Shown: positions 47,359 to 59,838, counted from the first letter of the stretch. The stretch is DNA of 64,000 bases from Mytilus trossulus (GCF_036588685.1 NC_086378.1:37859578-37923577); one strand, 5' to 3'. Notes: generated from the sequence alone by a model not told the origin. Program-made: numbers and translations.

Positions 47359-48257
47359 AGATGTATCGTAAATTAATGAGCTATTCTTTGGGTTTTTTTC
47401 CGTTTAATTCTCTTTGGATGAGTGTAACAAAAAAATATAATTAGTTAAAATTAACCACACAAAAAATCACTGGGGTAAACATTGCTGCTCCGGTATAAGG
47501 TAAAAATGTGGTATTTGAAAAAGGGTTTTCTTAGAACATGTTTACGAATCATCAAGTTTGATAAAATGAATATCAAAACAAATAAGTAGTTAGTGTGCAG
47601 TAGATGAAACAAAGATGCAGAAAAATGTACTAAATAGTATATGGTAGATTTTTTGGTAAATTGATAAGTATCTACTTCCTTCAGCTTTTATCAAGCACTG
47701 TATATAATGTCTGATAGGACAATAAAATAGCTTTCATGGATGTATGATCGACTAAAATGTCAGGGGCTAATTATTCTTGTTGTGTGTTGCCCCAACCATA
47801 CACACATACATACTAATTTTCAAATCTAAATATCTCAAACCTGTTAAAGCCTACAAGGAAGGTTAATTTATATAAAAATAGAAATATGAGGTAAGAAAAT
47901 AGATGACATGCTTTCCATGTGCACTTGATATGCTTTATGCTCTTTTAAATAGTATTGATCTAAATACCTTTCTTTAAGTTTGACGTTTACCCTACGGTTA
48001 AAATGACTGCGTTTTCACCTCAATATACATACAATTACATGTGCAGACAAACCTGTGCATCTAAAATATTTAATAGAATCGCATGCTCTAGATATATAAG
48101 ATTCAGCAGATAAGAGAAAAATGGGCCAAAAAATAAAGAATGGAGAAAAGTGGCCTGAAATTTTAAAGAGTAGTGAATAATTGGGGGTTAATATAAAAGT
48201 GAGCAAACGAATAGGTTTTACAAAACAAAAGATGATCGGAGACTCCCGTCTAGACAC
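47359..48257. other. No gene seen
   Basis: AT-rich; nothing supportable. Confidence 0.45.
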
Positions 48258-48502
48258 CACAGGCACTTGTCTCAGAAAAAAGTTTCGGTATATAGGATTT
48301 TTTTTTCTGAGACTAGAGTTTGTACTAGACACTCATAATTGGGTGGTGTTTTGAAACTTATCCTCCCCTGAATTAACCAAAACAATATACATAGAAGCCC
48401 CATACTCACAGGCACTTGTCTTAGAATTTTCTTTCCTATATACCCTAATATAATGTTATATTCAGGTATTTAGGAAACTTTTTTCTGAGACAAGTGCCTG
48501 TG
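48258..48502. mobile_element. 245-bp MITE-like element with perfect 29-bp terminal inverted repeats
   Basis: Left CACAGGCACTTGTCTCAG then AAAAAAGTTTC; the right end is the exact reverse complement. A third partial copy of the end (CACAGGCACTTGTCTTAGAA) lies inside, at about 48410. No ORF is convincing and no clear target-site duplication is visible. Confidence 0.65.
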
Positions 48503-49680
48503 TCCATCATAGCGATGTTATCTTAAGTTCCTCAACTCAATCGACCCAACGAGAATTCTGGTTCGGATAGGGGGAGTAGGTGGTCTATTATTGGTGGGTT
48601 TGAACCCAATCCTACTAAAAAATTGTCATTTTCTGTCTATTTTCCGATTTTGAAACGACCCTGAGAGGTGAACATTGATCAGACTGTGTTTTTTTGTGGT
48701 GTTGCTAATCGGCGGAAACAAGAAACGGAACGGAAACGGTAAGAAATATTTATATGGACGTAATATAAGGGGGACCTGGAAAGAACTACGAAAAAAGTTA
48801 ACAACTGAAGTATAAATAAAATTACACAACAATTATGTTGACAATAGAAAAGGAGCCAGATATGTAAACAAATAGATAGCAAACAGTTTTGGAAATACAT
48901 GTTAATCATTGATAGCTTAAAAAACACTGAAGAATAGATGATAGAAAGAGCACGTGCCATTCATCCAGGTGTATGTGCATCTTAAAAAATAGGAACTCTC
49001 CAAGATTATAGACTTGAAGTTCTTTAGTTTTTACCCAAACGCACAACATGCACAAGAGAGGATGAAAAGTCGTCCGTTATTGAAGGTCAATCATTACTTT
49101 AAAAAGTCTACTTTCTATACCGGAAATATCAACTTGTTTGTAGATCTTTTCTTGCTGGCCATTTTTGTCTCAATAGTTTCTAGCTATCGGTTATAGTTTT
49201 CAAGATATTTAGTAACAGCACCAAAGATTGGTAAAATCATTAAGAGCGAAGACTTTAATAACGAGTCGACTAACGACATCGCCGGACATTTTTACCTCCT
49301 TGTAAATCTTATTTGCTGGTAACTTTCGCAATTAATAGTTTTAAACTATTTATATATTTTTCTATACTATAGGCAAACATGGAAAGTGGTAAAATGTATT
49401 ATATAAGGGCGATAACTCATATTAGAATTCATATGACCATCAGGTTTTCTCTATTAATAGAAGTTTTCAATAGACAGCACTTGCATTGTATTCCTGTTTT
49501 AATTTCTGCCATGTCGGTTATCATGGCTGGTAGGAATGGTTATCCAGCCCACTTTTTAAATTAGATACACCAATGACAAGAAATGCCAGGTTTAACGAAA
49601 ACTGTTAGACGACTCCCTTTAAGACATGTGCTTGGTAACATTTGGCCCAGTAGACTAGTTTCGGAGAAGATATTTGGAAA
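48503..49680. other. No gene seen
   Basis: A purine-rich stretch 'ggcggaaacaagaaacggaa' at 48713-48740 has an inverted counterpart of similar composition at 52785-52850 ('tccgtttccgttcagtattc'). No gene is supported. Confidence 0.4.
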
Positions 49681-49682
49681 AA

Positions 49683-49745
49683 CGGGCGACGCACGTCAAG
49701 TGACGTGAAAAGCTCACTTGGTAGGGCCAGGTCAGATTAAAAAAA
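49683..49745 (+). repeat. Short hairpin-bearing dispersed repeat end
   Basis: CAAGTGACGTGAAAAGC-TCACTTGG forms a CAAGTGA/TCACTTG hairpin followed by 'gggccaggtcagatt'. I recall this motif as frequent in molluscan genomes; no second copy lies in the window. Confidence 0.4.
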
Positions 49746-50331
49746 GAACTCTTAAAGTATACCACCACTAAAGACTAAAACCAGCAGAAAAGAACAGGAC
49801 AGAGCAGAAACACTGAATGAACAATTCAATTTATATGATTACATTAATTAAGAAGACATCAACTAAATATGTACCACTGAATAAACCGTTAAATCCAAAA
49901 TGGAAAGACATAATAAAAAATAGGTAGGGCGGGGATTTTTTTCACAGAAGGGCCAATTTCAAAAAGTGTCGACAGAATGAAATTTACTATAAAAACAAAA
50001 AATAAAAATGCTTTTTGATCAATATCTCGATTTACATATATTATGATATGTGTGATCAATAGTTAATTTAACCCTCAAAAAGGATAAAAGTCCAATAAGC
50101 GAATTTTCGGATGTGTTTAGGTAGGAAAAACAGGGAATCCCCCCAGAAGGACATTTCAAACCAAAAAAAAGTTATGCTTTTTATGACTGTTGTTATTCAT
50201 ACTTGTTTTTCCTTTAAAAATGAAATTGGTTTAGTGTGTCCTTATTACATAAAAAACAACTTTTTAAAGAAAAAGTTGTAACATCGATAAATTGTACCGA
50301 TATACCCTCTTAATAAACTTCAACAGTATAA
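49746..50331. other. No gene seen
   Basis: AT-rich; nothing supportable. Confidence 0.45.
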
Positions 50332-50409
50332 GCATCGCCGTAGCTCCATCAGTAGAGCAAAGAACTACTAATAAATGATGATTTTGAAGTAAGGGTTCGA
50401 ATCTCGCTA
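50332..50409 (+). repeat. tRNA-like sequence (tRNA pseudogene or tRNA-derived SINE head)
   Basis: GTAGCTCCATCAGTAGAGC gives a D-arm (GCTC/GAGC) and A-box, and GGGTTCGAATCTC (from 50393) gives a B-box and T-loop. The spacing is tRNA-like. No convincing acceptor stem can be paired, so it is not called a functional tRNA. Confidence 0.5.
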
Positions 50410-51830
50410 AAAAATTTAGCTTTTTCTGTGTTGTTATATTAAATTTTAATGTTTCTATCATATTTTTTCGGATGTTTGCTTATTTCATAGAGTCTTTCTG
50501 GTTCATTTTGACTATATAGTTTACTAGTATATCATTTTACATGTATCAAAGAAAACAATAATGTATCGTTTATTGTGTGCATTCCTATGACTGTCCATAC
50601 TCTTGACGAACTTTCTATTTATGTGTTTACATTTATTATACAAGTCATATATTCAAGGAACAACTGCCGTTAAACTGATGTAGGTGCCTGTACATAACCA
50701 ATAACACGAGAATTAATTCTATAACAATGAAGCCTACATCTTGCGAGTGTAATATACACATAACTTCAAATAAGGCCATTGTATACAAGTTTCAAAACAA
50801 CACAAACAATTTTTCGAAACCTTTTTTGAACATGGTATTATATTTTACAAATGCAGTCAACAACAATTTTGTCGCCAATTCACAATCTCTATATATACTA
50901 GAATTGAATTTTTTACCACCGTCCCTACACCGGTACCGAGAAAAGTCATCGAGAAAACACAACAGAACAAATCAATTACACTACAAATCGTGATTGTAGG
51001 TAAAACATCAAGAGGCTGTTGCATCTGTATCACAACGAAGGGCCGATTTGTTAAAATGACAGAAAAGACAATATAACATGTGTTAGTAACACAGGGTGGT
51101 CTATGACCAACTGATGTAAGATGTTCTCCGGTTAAAATATATACATGTATTATCTTATTTTATCTTATAGACGATAAAACATTAAAAGACCAGGACAAAT
51201 ACAGATATACATAATATTCAGAGTGAGAAAATCACGATTTAAATTTGTTCGATATTATTTGGCTCCTTGACAAGTTACGTGGTACATTGTATGGCACCTT
51301 GCATAAATGATGTTAATAATAAAATAGAATCAATATTAAAAAATCAATAGTCTTGGCCTTGTTTTTGTAGGAATACCTGTTCAAGGTATGGAAATAGATG
51401 ATGTGACGTATTTTCATGTACTATAATTAGCATCTATCGGGCTATTTAAAACATGAATTACCTATCTTATCGAATGAAACAAATCCTCGGCAAATCGGCT
51501 CTACCTCTTTAGTAGGGCGAGAAAAATTAGAATATGGACTCGATACATCAAAAGTATGAAGGCCAAGATAAATAAGCCATAGAATGTCTAAAGAAAATAT
51601 TTAATGAATTAGCGGCTAAACATTTTATCATTATTCACTAATTTTGCAACAATCATCAATAACAGCTGAATACCTGATGAATGGAGAACAGTAGACGTTT
51701 GTACATCTGCGCTATGCATTCTCTTAAATATAGTATGCTCCAACATAATGCGCATACGGCTGGATTATTATAATATCATCAATGCTTTTCGTAAATATCG
51801 CATTTGTAACTTTGTGCTGTCATTACCTGT
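50410..51830. other. No gene seen
   Basis: AT-rich. The ORF at 50727-50993 has no domain. Nothing else is supported. Confidence 0.4.
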
Positions 51831-51834
51831 AGTT

Positions 51835-51975
51835 TATATGTTGTTTTTTGTGTACTATTTGTCTTTTTGTTTTTTAGTCTTTTGGTCTTTTTTGTGTTTT
51901 TAGTAATGGCGTTGCCAGTTTATTTTTGACTTGCGAGATTGAATGTACCTGTGGTATTTTTCGACTATCTTTAAA
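51835..51975 (-). repeat. F2 fragment, inverse orientation
   Basis: 'taatggcgttgccagtttat', 'ttttgacttgcgagattgaa' and 'gtacctgtggtatttttcga' are the reverse complement of the F2 start. Confidence 0.55.
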
Positions 51976-52448
51976 TATTTTAAATAATAGTAAAACATCA
52001 TACTGAATGATTGACACTATTTTCCATTGGAAAAATGAAGAAAAAAAATCACAGCTGCTTGTGAAGGACTGATTTTTTCAGAGAAGAATTAAGCGGTAAA
52101 GCTGACTGAGTGTGGACATTTGGAGTTTAAAGGTCTAGGACATGACTACGGCTTTAATGGTAAGGAAACTGTGCAAATTGTATATTCATATAGGCTACTA
52201 TTTGTTTGCCACTTGTTTCACGTCAATTCGTATTTATTAGTTTTAAATTCGAGGAGAGGCATATTTGCTTTAACGAAGGTAATACCAATCAGCGTATTTC
52301 AGTATAGTAATCGGATGAGAAAGGTTTTGTATAATGAGTGATTTTGTCAACCTAATTATTTTCTACATAAACATAAAGATTATATTATTCTAGTTTCCGG
52401 GTTTCCTTATCGGTTGTTGTCTATACATCATTGTCCCATTAGGTTTCT

Positions 52449-52501
52449 TTTTAGTTTTCTTTCCATTATACACGTTTTAGTTTTCTTTCCATTATACACG
52501 A
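52449..52501 (+). repeat. 26-bp perfect tandem duplication
   Basis: The stretch TTTTAGTTTTCTTTCC plus ATTATACACG occurs twice in immediate succession. Confidence 0.85.
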
Positions 52502-53607
52502 AAAGTTACAACGAAAATCATTAATGCAGAACAACGTAACAAGGCCAAACAAGATACTCCACATCAAAATTCAAGACAATTGAAAATGAAAATAATGAAA
52601 AAATCGATGAAAAGCATTTCCCCTCAAATGATATGTCCTGCTAATTATTTCAATTCTTTATGCCCTAACATCTTTTATTTTAAGTTTATTCCTTTTTTTT
52701 TTTTTTCTTGTAAACATTTGCTATACTTGTGTTATAAAACATGCCTATGTAAATGAGATAACCAAAAAGAAAAGAGTTCAATTCTTTCCGTTTCTGTTTT
52801 CCGTTTCCGTTCAGTATTCCGTTCCGTTTTCATTTTTCGCCGTTTAGCAATACCCGTTTCTTTGTCATTCTAGTATTACCCCAGGGTTAAATAACATCAA
52901 TCCATTCATGCTTACTGGAAGGAAATGGGACTTAAGTGTCACGCTTGCTTGTGAATTATTATTGGCAAGTCAGGTCTGCTTAAATGTCCGTTTTTACGGA
53001 TTTCTCACAAAACGGTGACCTAGATTTTACAGACTAGATTCCTATTGGCCATCTTATACCTTGTTGTGTTCCTGTACCACCTATGCATACATTTATGATA
53101 ATAGTTTATACCTACAGTCACTACCAGTTACAAAGTGGCCATCGAAAGATACCCATCCCACCTGATTTTGGCTACTTTTCACGATTTTGAACTCTTAAAC
53201 GGCCTTAAAGCTGCCATATTTTTATAAACAAATATCTGAGAAGAGTTCATGGACCATGAACTACTTGGCTGAAGTCCATGCTATCATGACAAGTCAGCTG
53301 GGGCAGTTCCAAATAAGTATGGAGGGTCATACGGGCCATCAAAGAATGCCGGGTTGTTGCCATCACGGCTTCAGGCGGGTATGGGGGCGAAGGGGTTATG
53401 TAAAATAAAAGAATATGTGTGTATAAAATACAAAACAGAACGTTTTATGAACCAAACGGATACGACTGACATCTTGAATTCATGTAATCTTTTTTAGAAA
53501 TACTGCGTGTAAACTTCCTTATCCAATTCAATCGTCATTTTCTGTATTCAGCATTGTTTACCCAATATTCGTTGGTCATAGATTATTTCATTAGGGCAAA
53601 CTGGTGT
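52502..53607. other. No gene; GC-richer tract at about 53100-53400
   Basis: The tract 'gcggttatggaggg'-like in composition (for example 'gtatggagggtcatacgggc', 'gccgggttgttgccatcacg') stands out from the AT-rich background but holds no open frame. It may be an old repeat. Confidence 0.35.
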
Positions 53608-53776
53608 CAGGGGCGGATCCAGCCATTTTAAAAGGGGGGTCCTCTAACCAAGGACAAAAAGGGGGGGGGGTGTTCCAATCACATGTTCCCATTCAAATAC
53701 ATTGATCGTCCAAAAAAAAGAGTGGATTCAAACCCCCGGAACCCCCTACCCCCCCCCCCCTCTGGATCCGCGCCTG
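53608..53776. mobile_element. MITE with CAGGGGCGGATCCAG ends
   Basis: Left CAGGGGCGGATCCAG, right CTGGATCCGCGCCTG, inverted with one mismatch. The interior holds facing G and C homopolymers (53663-53674, 53744-53757). I recall CAGGGGCGGATCCAG as a terminus of hAT-type MITEs in many animals. No 8-bp duplication is evident at the flanks. Confidence 0.65.
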
Positions 53777-55290
53777 GGTAACTTCAGATTTATCGTAACT
53801 CGATTATCCTTATGAGAATAACCAAATCAGGGCTCAAGTTTCATTACATCACGTCTTCTTATCTATACATGTAACTCAATATACGAAAATTCACAAACTA
53901 TGTCATTATTAAAAATCTGACATCGACTGTTTTCAGAACGTTTTTCTATAGACGGATAATCATATACATGTACTCACCTTCGATATATCACAGATGCGGC
54001 CCCTCAGATGCGTACTTGTGTAAGTCTAGCGTATTATAGTTTTCAGGGAGATCGTAATGGGAAATTACTTTTCTTACATTTGTTCACTTCCTCAAGTTGC
54101 ACACTGATGAACATACATTCGTGTATATATTTAAAGTTTTAAATATGACGAAAAATACCCCTTTCTTATTCAAATATAGTTCTCGGATTTCATACGATAT
54201 GGATGGTTTTACGAAATCAGTGAAGAGTATAATAAAAAAAATATTTCTAGGTACATATAGCATATAATTAAAAGTTCACTTGTTAATGGACAACAATAAT
54301 GACAATCAGATAAAAAGGTTGGTAGGCACCACTTTTATCTTTTGTGAGGCCAACTTTTAACATTGAGATTAAATAAATCTTATCCTGTACTTTTGAACAT
54401 CATAAAACAAACTTATACTTAGGACTTATACGAGTATTTCAAACTTGAACATTGTATCAATGATATGAATTGAATAAAGAATTGGCAAATGAGAGAAACC
54501 TGGATATACAATTTCTTTTCAAGGATGTCTCCATATTTGATATACTTAAAGTTTACCTACCGTATATAAAATATTACAGATTTGTGGTTAAAATTGTCGT
54601 AAAACTGGGAAGTTTTGATATTTATGAAATTAATGGAGCAACATCTTTAATTACAATGTTGCTCTATTTGAAACATTACAATTCTGATATTTTTAAACCT
54701 ACCATATAATATCATGCCAAGAAATAAATATTTTGAGGTAAAAACTAAAAATTTTATTCTTAAATCTCCGATTCAGGAAACGATAAAATACATCACGAGT
54801 AACTAAATTTTTTGAAATGTCACAAACATGATTGTACATAAGCCTAGGAAACTGACAAAAAGTCATAACCAAACCTTATTAAGTAAGTATGTTGATGATA
54901 TACAAACTTAGATGTTTATCATAAAAATTACCGAAAACACGAAACTAGAAAATAAGTCTAAATGTGACTATAGAATGTATTTGAAACACCCCATTCATGG
55001 GTTTTATCAATGATAAGATCTTATCAAATATATCCTAAACCTGTCGTAATTTCTTTTAATTTTCAAATTGAGTTATGGAAAATATGGATTGACCGAAAAA
55101 ATCATGTAAATGTGGTATTCGTTACCATAAATTTCAAACGAATGGATTAATTTGATAACATTATTTGTAAAATTATTATAAAAAATAAGTGTAATTTATA
55201 TAAATGATCTATATGAATAGTACACCAATATACATATGAAACTTTAAATACAAAATTGAAAAAAAAAATGAAATGATTCAATACACCTTA
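53777..55290. other. No gene seen
   Basis: AT-rich. The 79-aa ORF at 54470-54709 has no recognisable domain. Confidence 0.4.
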
Positions 55291-55294
55291 TCGC

Positions 55295-55480
55295 TATTTG
55301 TCCGCCATTACTGGACACCACACAGGTTCTCGTAAAATTTTGACGTCATAATACAAAATGTCTGACGCCACAAGGGAAAATTGATTGTTGTATGGCGTCA
55401 ATTATAGTTCTTGAAAGCGGGACAGATTCGCGGGTCAGCCGGGAATAGCAGTACGGTATTTGTCACTGTATCGGTTAAAA
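55295..55480. other. GC-richer tract, probably a dispersed repeat
   Basis: 'tttgtccgccattactggac', 'ttttgacgtcataata', 'gtatggcgtcaattatag' and 'gcgggtcagccgggaatagc' differ in composition from the flanks. No second copy is in the window. Confidence 0.3.
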
Positions 55481-55606
55481 TAGAGTTATAGGATAAAATC
55501 GTGCATTATTGACATCAATACATCAAATGTTCTTTGTTAAAAATTCATGATTATAATCAACCAATACAGATTTTGGTATAAGTAGGAAAAGGAGAACAGA
55601 GTAAAA

Positions 55607-55629
55607 ATAATAATAATAATAATAATAAG
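55607..55629 (+). repeat. (AAT)n microsatellite
   Basis: About seven AAT copies. Confidence 0.8.
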
Positions 55630-55924
55630 ATAATTTGCAATATTAATACAAAAAAAAAGAGTGTAATTAATATAAACAAACGTATGATCATAAGACACCT
55701 CTCGTGTAGTCCTAACTATAGGATCAACATAAAGCTGATGTCCTAATTGAGGACCACTTTGCGAACCACTTAGAGCTACGATATGTTGTAAGACCATCCT
55801 AAGACATCTTCGGACATGAAACTGGCCCCAGGATAAAAAAAAATGCACACCTGTCGTACGTTTTGTCTACAAAAGACCCATCGGTTACTATCCAAAAGTA
55901 TGGAACGCCACGACTGCCTTATGT

Positions 55925-56175
55925 TAATAATCGGCATTATACGCAGTGTTCACAGCATTATATGAAGTGATCACAGCATTATATGTAGTGCTCACAACAT
56001 TATATGAAGTGATCACAGCATTATATGCAGTGCTCACAGCATTATATGCAGTGTTCACAACATTATATGAAGTGCTCACAACATTATATTAAGTGCTCAC
56101 AACATTATATTAAGTGCTCACAACATTATATTAAGTGCTCACAACATTATATTAAGTGTTCACAACATTATACGT
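55925..56175 (+). repeat. 21-bp tandem repeats, left foldback arm (12 units)
   Basis: Units vary at two or three sites (GAAGTGATCA, GCAGTGCTCA, TTAAGTGCTC). The order of variants matches the right arm unit by unit, except for one unit. Confidence 0.8.
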
Positions 56176-56459
56176 TTTTTGTTGTATGATGAGATTGATG
56201 TATATGATGAGATCATTCGGTAAACTTCGTTTTTTAGCGGAAATTACCGAAAACGTGATTGGTAAATTACGGTAAATTAATGCCCAGCAAACAAATTTAA
56301 ACAGTTATTATTATATATGTGATCATTAAGGCAGTATACAATATTTAAAACGGATTGAAATAAGTAAATTAAGAAGTATGATCAATTTAACCCAGGTTTA
56401 TTCCACACCATGCAGGGCATTTTAAACTTATTTTGAGGATTAGTTTCACCATATTCACA

Positions 56460-57300
56460 ACTTAATATGTATATATATTTACTAGAACACATCCGTGATA
56501 TCGCGGGTCTGTGACTGAATTAAAGAATATAACTATGCGTTAGCCTTATTTTAGTATTGGTATTGTCATCTGATAAAGTCATGCCGATTATAAGATGAAG
56601 TTTTCTCTGCTTTTAACATCTTTCTGTTTGAACCCGTCGACCTGGAACTTGTCAATTTAATATTGGTATTATTGATTTTGTTTGGAAAACAAAAGTCTCT
56701 GGAAAGGAGTATTTTTTAATCAACAGTTTTGTCCTTTATGAGTAATGGATAAAATTGAATCTTTGATTCGCTGTTTTACGTCTAACAAATTGAAAACTGT
56801 ACATGCTGTACCTATACGCCTTATTTTAAGTCCAGATTTTTATTATTCGTATTGCCATCTTAGAAAGTCATACTGATTAAAGTACTACAATCGGGAACAA
56901 TGTGACAATGATTGAATTAAGTAGTTTCAACCCTGTGATTACGACCCGTGTATATAGCAAAATCTTAAATACAGCGTTTCGTGGTACTCCTGTCAGATGC
57001 GGAACGTACAGATAATGTAATAGTTAACAGGTGAATATATTATTGGTATCGATTCGACCCGGAACTTCTTAATTATTGGCAATATTAATTATGTGGAAAA
57101 CAAAAGGGTCTGGAGTGATGTTATTTTTAATCAACAGCATGGTACTATATTAGTTATATATACTCTCAGATCAGTACTTATAGTGTCTTTTTATTGTTGG
57201 GATATACAAGTACCCGCCCACATGCACGTTCACTCTATTTTCTTGTTAGATCATATGTATTTATATTTGTACCCATCTAATGAGTTAATATAAAAAAGAA
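56460..57300 (+). repeat. Internal two-copy dispersed sequence in the foldback
   Basis: The blocks at 56500-56760 and 56820-57130 are similar: both have 'gccttattttaagt'/'gccttattttagta', 'gattatgtggaaaacaaaag'/'gattttgtttggaaaacaaa' and 'tctggaaaggag'/'tctggagtgatg' with 'tcaacag'. No ORF is shared. Confidence 0.4.
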
Positions 57301-57302
57301 CT

Positions 57303-57482
57303 TGAGATGTGGTATGATTGCCAATGAGACAACTATCCACAAAATGCCAAAATGACACAAACATTAACAACTATAGGTCACCGTACGGCCTTCAACAATG
57401 AGCAAAGCCCATACCGCATAGTCAGCTATAAAAGGCCCCGATACGACCATGTAAAACAATTCAAACGAGAAAACTAACAAGC
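57303..57482 (+). repeat. F5 dispersed repeat inside the foldback
   Basis: GATGTGGTATGATTGCCAAT through 'ctataggtcaccgtacggcc' and 'aaaggccccgatacgacca' is nearly identical to 35.63 kb. Confidence 0.75.
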
Positions 57483-57519
57483 CTTTTACAACTGATTTTC
57501 ATAGTTCGTTCTTATGTTG

Positions 57520-57890
57520 TTCTGTTACGCCACTGTCCCAGGTTAGAGTGAGGATACCAACATCCCGCTTACATGTTAAAACCCGCCACATTTTGCATAT
57601 ATGTGGCCGTCCCAAGTCAGGAGGAGCCTTTATTTCAGTGGTTGTCGTTTGTTAATTAATGTGTTATATACATGTTAGTTTTTCGATCGTTTGTTTGTAC
57701 ATAAATTAGGAATATTTTTCGTTTATCATTTCGGGGCCTTCTATAGCTGACGATCCGGTATGGGCTTTCCTCATTGATGAAGGTCGTACTGTGGCCGTTT
57801 AGCTGTTTAAAATTTCTGTGATGTCATTTTGTCTCTTGTGGAAAGTTGTTTCATTGGCAAGCATACCACTTATATATATATATGTACCAT
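57520..57890 (-). repeat. F5-related repeat in inverse orientation
   Basis: 'gggccttctatagctgacga' and 'aaagttgtttcattggcaag' plus 'cataccac' are the reverse complement of F5 modules. 'ttacgccactgtcccaggtt' and 'cccaagtcaggaggagcct' extend it. Together with 57303-57482 it forms a tail-to-tail pair. Confidence 0.6.
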
Positions 57891-58706
57891 GCAAACTGAC
57901 GAACAAACGTAGTAAACGTTTTATTCATCCCCACAAACTCAATTTTCATAAGAGATGATAACTTTAAATGAAAATGTTAAACAGGGTCTTGAAAGGGTAA
58001 ATTTTTCTATGAAAGTTCAAATTTCTATATAAGACTGCTGATCATATTTAGAAGACAATCTTAGTACTTGCCGTGCTAAAAAGGCTTGTAAAAAATGGAA
58101 TAATTGATGTAAAGTTATGTTTAACACCTACAGTGAAATGCTTTAAACTGCATTTTCCATATCTGTTAGATACTTATTCATGTAAAAATGCCAAATTCTG
58201 AAAATCGATGCCAAAAATGACTCTATCATGACATATATAAGCTAGCGTAATATGGCACCTATGTGTTATAGAAAGCTGACTGTTTTATTTAAAAGGTAAT
58301 TAAGCTTTTTAAAACTGAGTACGGACTATAAAGTGGCACCTTGCTAAATTTCTTCAGTAGGAAATGAACTCGAGAATATATCATACAAATTTTCCTTCGA
58401 TATTTCATTAAATAAACTTTTTATTATTTAACTTACATTTTGCAATTCGTATTTCTTACGACGAACAGAACTACTTCAATCATTCACCTCTCAGTTTCAT
58501 CTTTTCCTTACTTATTTCAATCAGTTTTAAATATTGTATGCTACCTTATGATAACATGATTTTAATAACTTTTTAAATTTGTTTGCTGGGCATTACCGTA
58601 ATTTACCAATTATGGATTCGGTAATTTCCGCTAAAAACGAAGTTTACCGAATGATCTCATCATTCATAAATCTCATCAAACATCAATCTCATCATACAAC
58701 AAAAAA

Positions 58707-58975
58707 CGTATAATGTTGTGAACACTTAATATAATGTTGTGAGCACTTAATATAATGTTGTGAGCACTTAATATAATGTTGTGAGCACTTAATATAATGT
58801 TGTGAGCACTTCATATAATGTTGTGAACACTGCATATAATGCTGTGAACACTGCATATAATGCTGTGAGCACTGCATATAATGCTGTGATCACTTCATAT
58901 AATGTTGTGAGCACTACATATAATGCTGTGATCACTTCATATAATGCTGTGAACACTGCGTATAATGCTGATTAT
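58707..58975 (-). repeat. 21-bp tandem repeats, right foldback arm (13 units)
   Basis: Same variants as the left arm in mirrored order, with one extra copy of the GCAGTGTTCA-type unit. The minus ORF here (repeating QHYMKCS) is a by-product of the 21-bp period. Confidence 0.8.
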
Positions 58976-59244
58976 TAACATAAGGCAGTCGTGGCGTTCC
59001 ATACAAAAGCCCAGTAAAGTACGACGTTAAAGATGTTGATGACTCAATATTCCGAATGGTTTAACCAACTTTATTAATTAGCTAGGTAATCTATAACTGG
59101 GTTAGAAAATTCGTGTTTTAATTGTCGTTAACACAATCCTGTTCTCTCTGCCCATTATGTTACCTACCAAATTAGACTTATTATCGTGTTTGTTGAAGCA
59201 GGGTTTGTGTACCATTCCGGTTTTTGTTCGGGTTAGTGTTGCGC

Positions 59245-59400
59245 ATGCAGTCTTTACTTTTCTGTGTTATGGTTTGTATACTATTGTTTGTATTTTTCCA
59301 TCTTTTTTTTACATGGCGTTGTCAGTTTAATCTTTAGTTTTTTTACTTATCGGTTGACTGTCTGTTCTGATATCTTCCTCCTCTCTTTTGATTTTTAAAA
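59245..59400 (-). repeat. F2 fragment, inverse orientation
   Basis: 'ttttctgtgttatggtttgt', 'acatggcgttgtcagtttaa' and 'cggttgactgtctgttctga' are the reverse complement of the F2 start. Confidence 0.5.
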
Positions 59401-59810
59401 ATACAAATTGAAGATCTTCGCAAACATTTAGAAATTATAGTATTTATATACCTAGCTAATTTATACGCACAAGGATAATAGTTACGCTGAACGGTGCCCA
59501 CTGGTCACCCTATAAATAGTACTCTTCTGTGTAGTAATATTGTAGTTCTAAAAATAGAAAACCAAAAATAGACAATTCTTCTTTCTGTTTAGCAATACAC
59601 CATAGATCTAAAGCCTGTCACCGTCTGTATTATCTGTAAGTAAAATTAACGTACTGAGCAATTGAATACAATGAATAACACAAACTTCAGTTAAATGAAG
59701 TTATTCAAAGCAAAATATTTGTTTCATCCATTTTGCATGATTTGTCATTTGTGATGACACGTTTTTTAAATGTTCGAATCACAGACTAGAAGGAAATCTT
59801 CTTTTTTCAG

Positions 59811-59838
59811 AAGTCCGCGGAAAATGTAGATAAGAGTG
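59811..59838 (+). other. Microexon-like segment, composite unit copy 1
   Basis: 28 bases between 'cttcttttttcag' and GTATGTATGC, both good splice signals. Only one frame is open; it reads KSAENVDKS plus one base. It is the first of three copies (60648-60675, 63326-63353). It could be a duplicated small exon, or splice-like sequence carried along in a repeated noncoding unit. Confidence 0.4.

Larger units (their letters stand above)
55898..59004. mobile_element. 3.1-kb foldback-like element with long repeat-built inverted arms
   Basis: Outer ends: GTATGGAACGCCACGACTGC on the left, and the exact reverse complement finishing at 59004 on the right. AAAA lies directly outside both ends, a weak candidate for a 4-bp duplication. 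The arms are about 400 bp (55898-56300 and 58575-59004). Each consists of the terminus, 12 or 13 units of a 21-bp repeat (CACAACATTATATTAAGTGCT type), then a shared inner part ('ttcggtaaacttcg', 'ggcattaccgtaatttacca', 'tttgtttgctgggcatt'). The inside (56300-58575) holds F5 copies and other dispersed sequence but no transposase. The architecture recalls Foldback/Galileo-like elements. Confidence 0.75.

Noticed and set aside
55537..55848. 103-aa minus ORF
   Set aside because: Contains an (AAT)n microsatellite, and no domain is recognised.
58692..58877. Seven-residue repeat ORF (QHYMKCS)
   Set aside because: By-product of the 21-bp repeats of the foldback arm.
59591..59633. Possible 43-base exon (good acceptor 'ttctttctgtttag', donor GTAAGT) just upstream of microexon copy 1
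   Set aside because: Joining it to the 28-base segment gives a stop in every frame tested by eye, so it is not supported as a partner exon; it may be noncoding.
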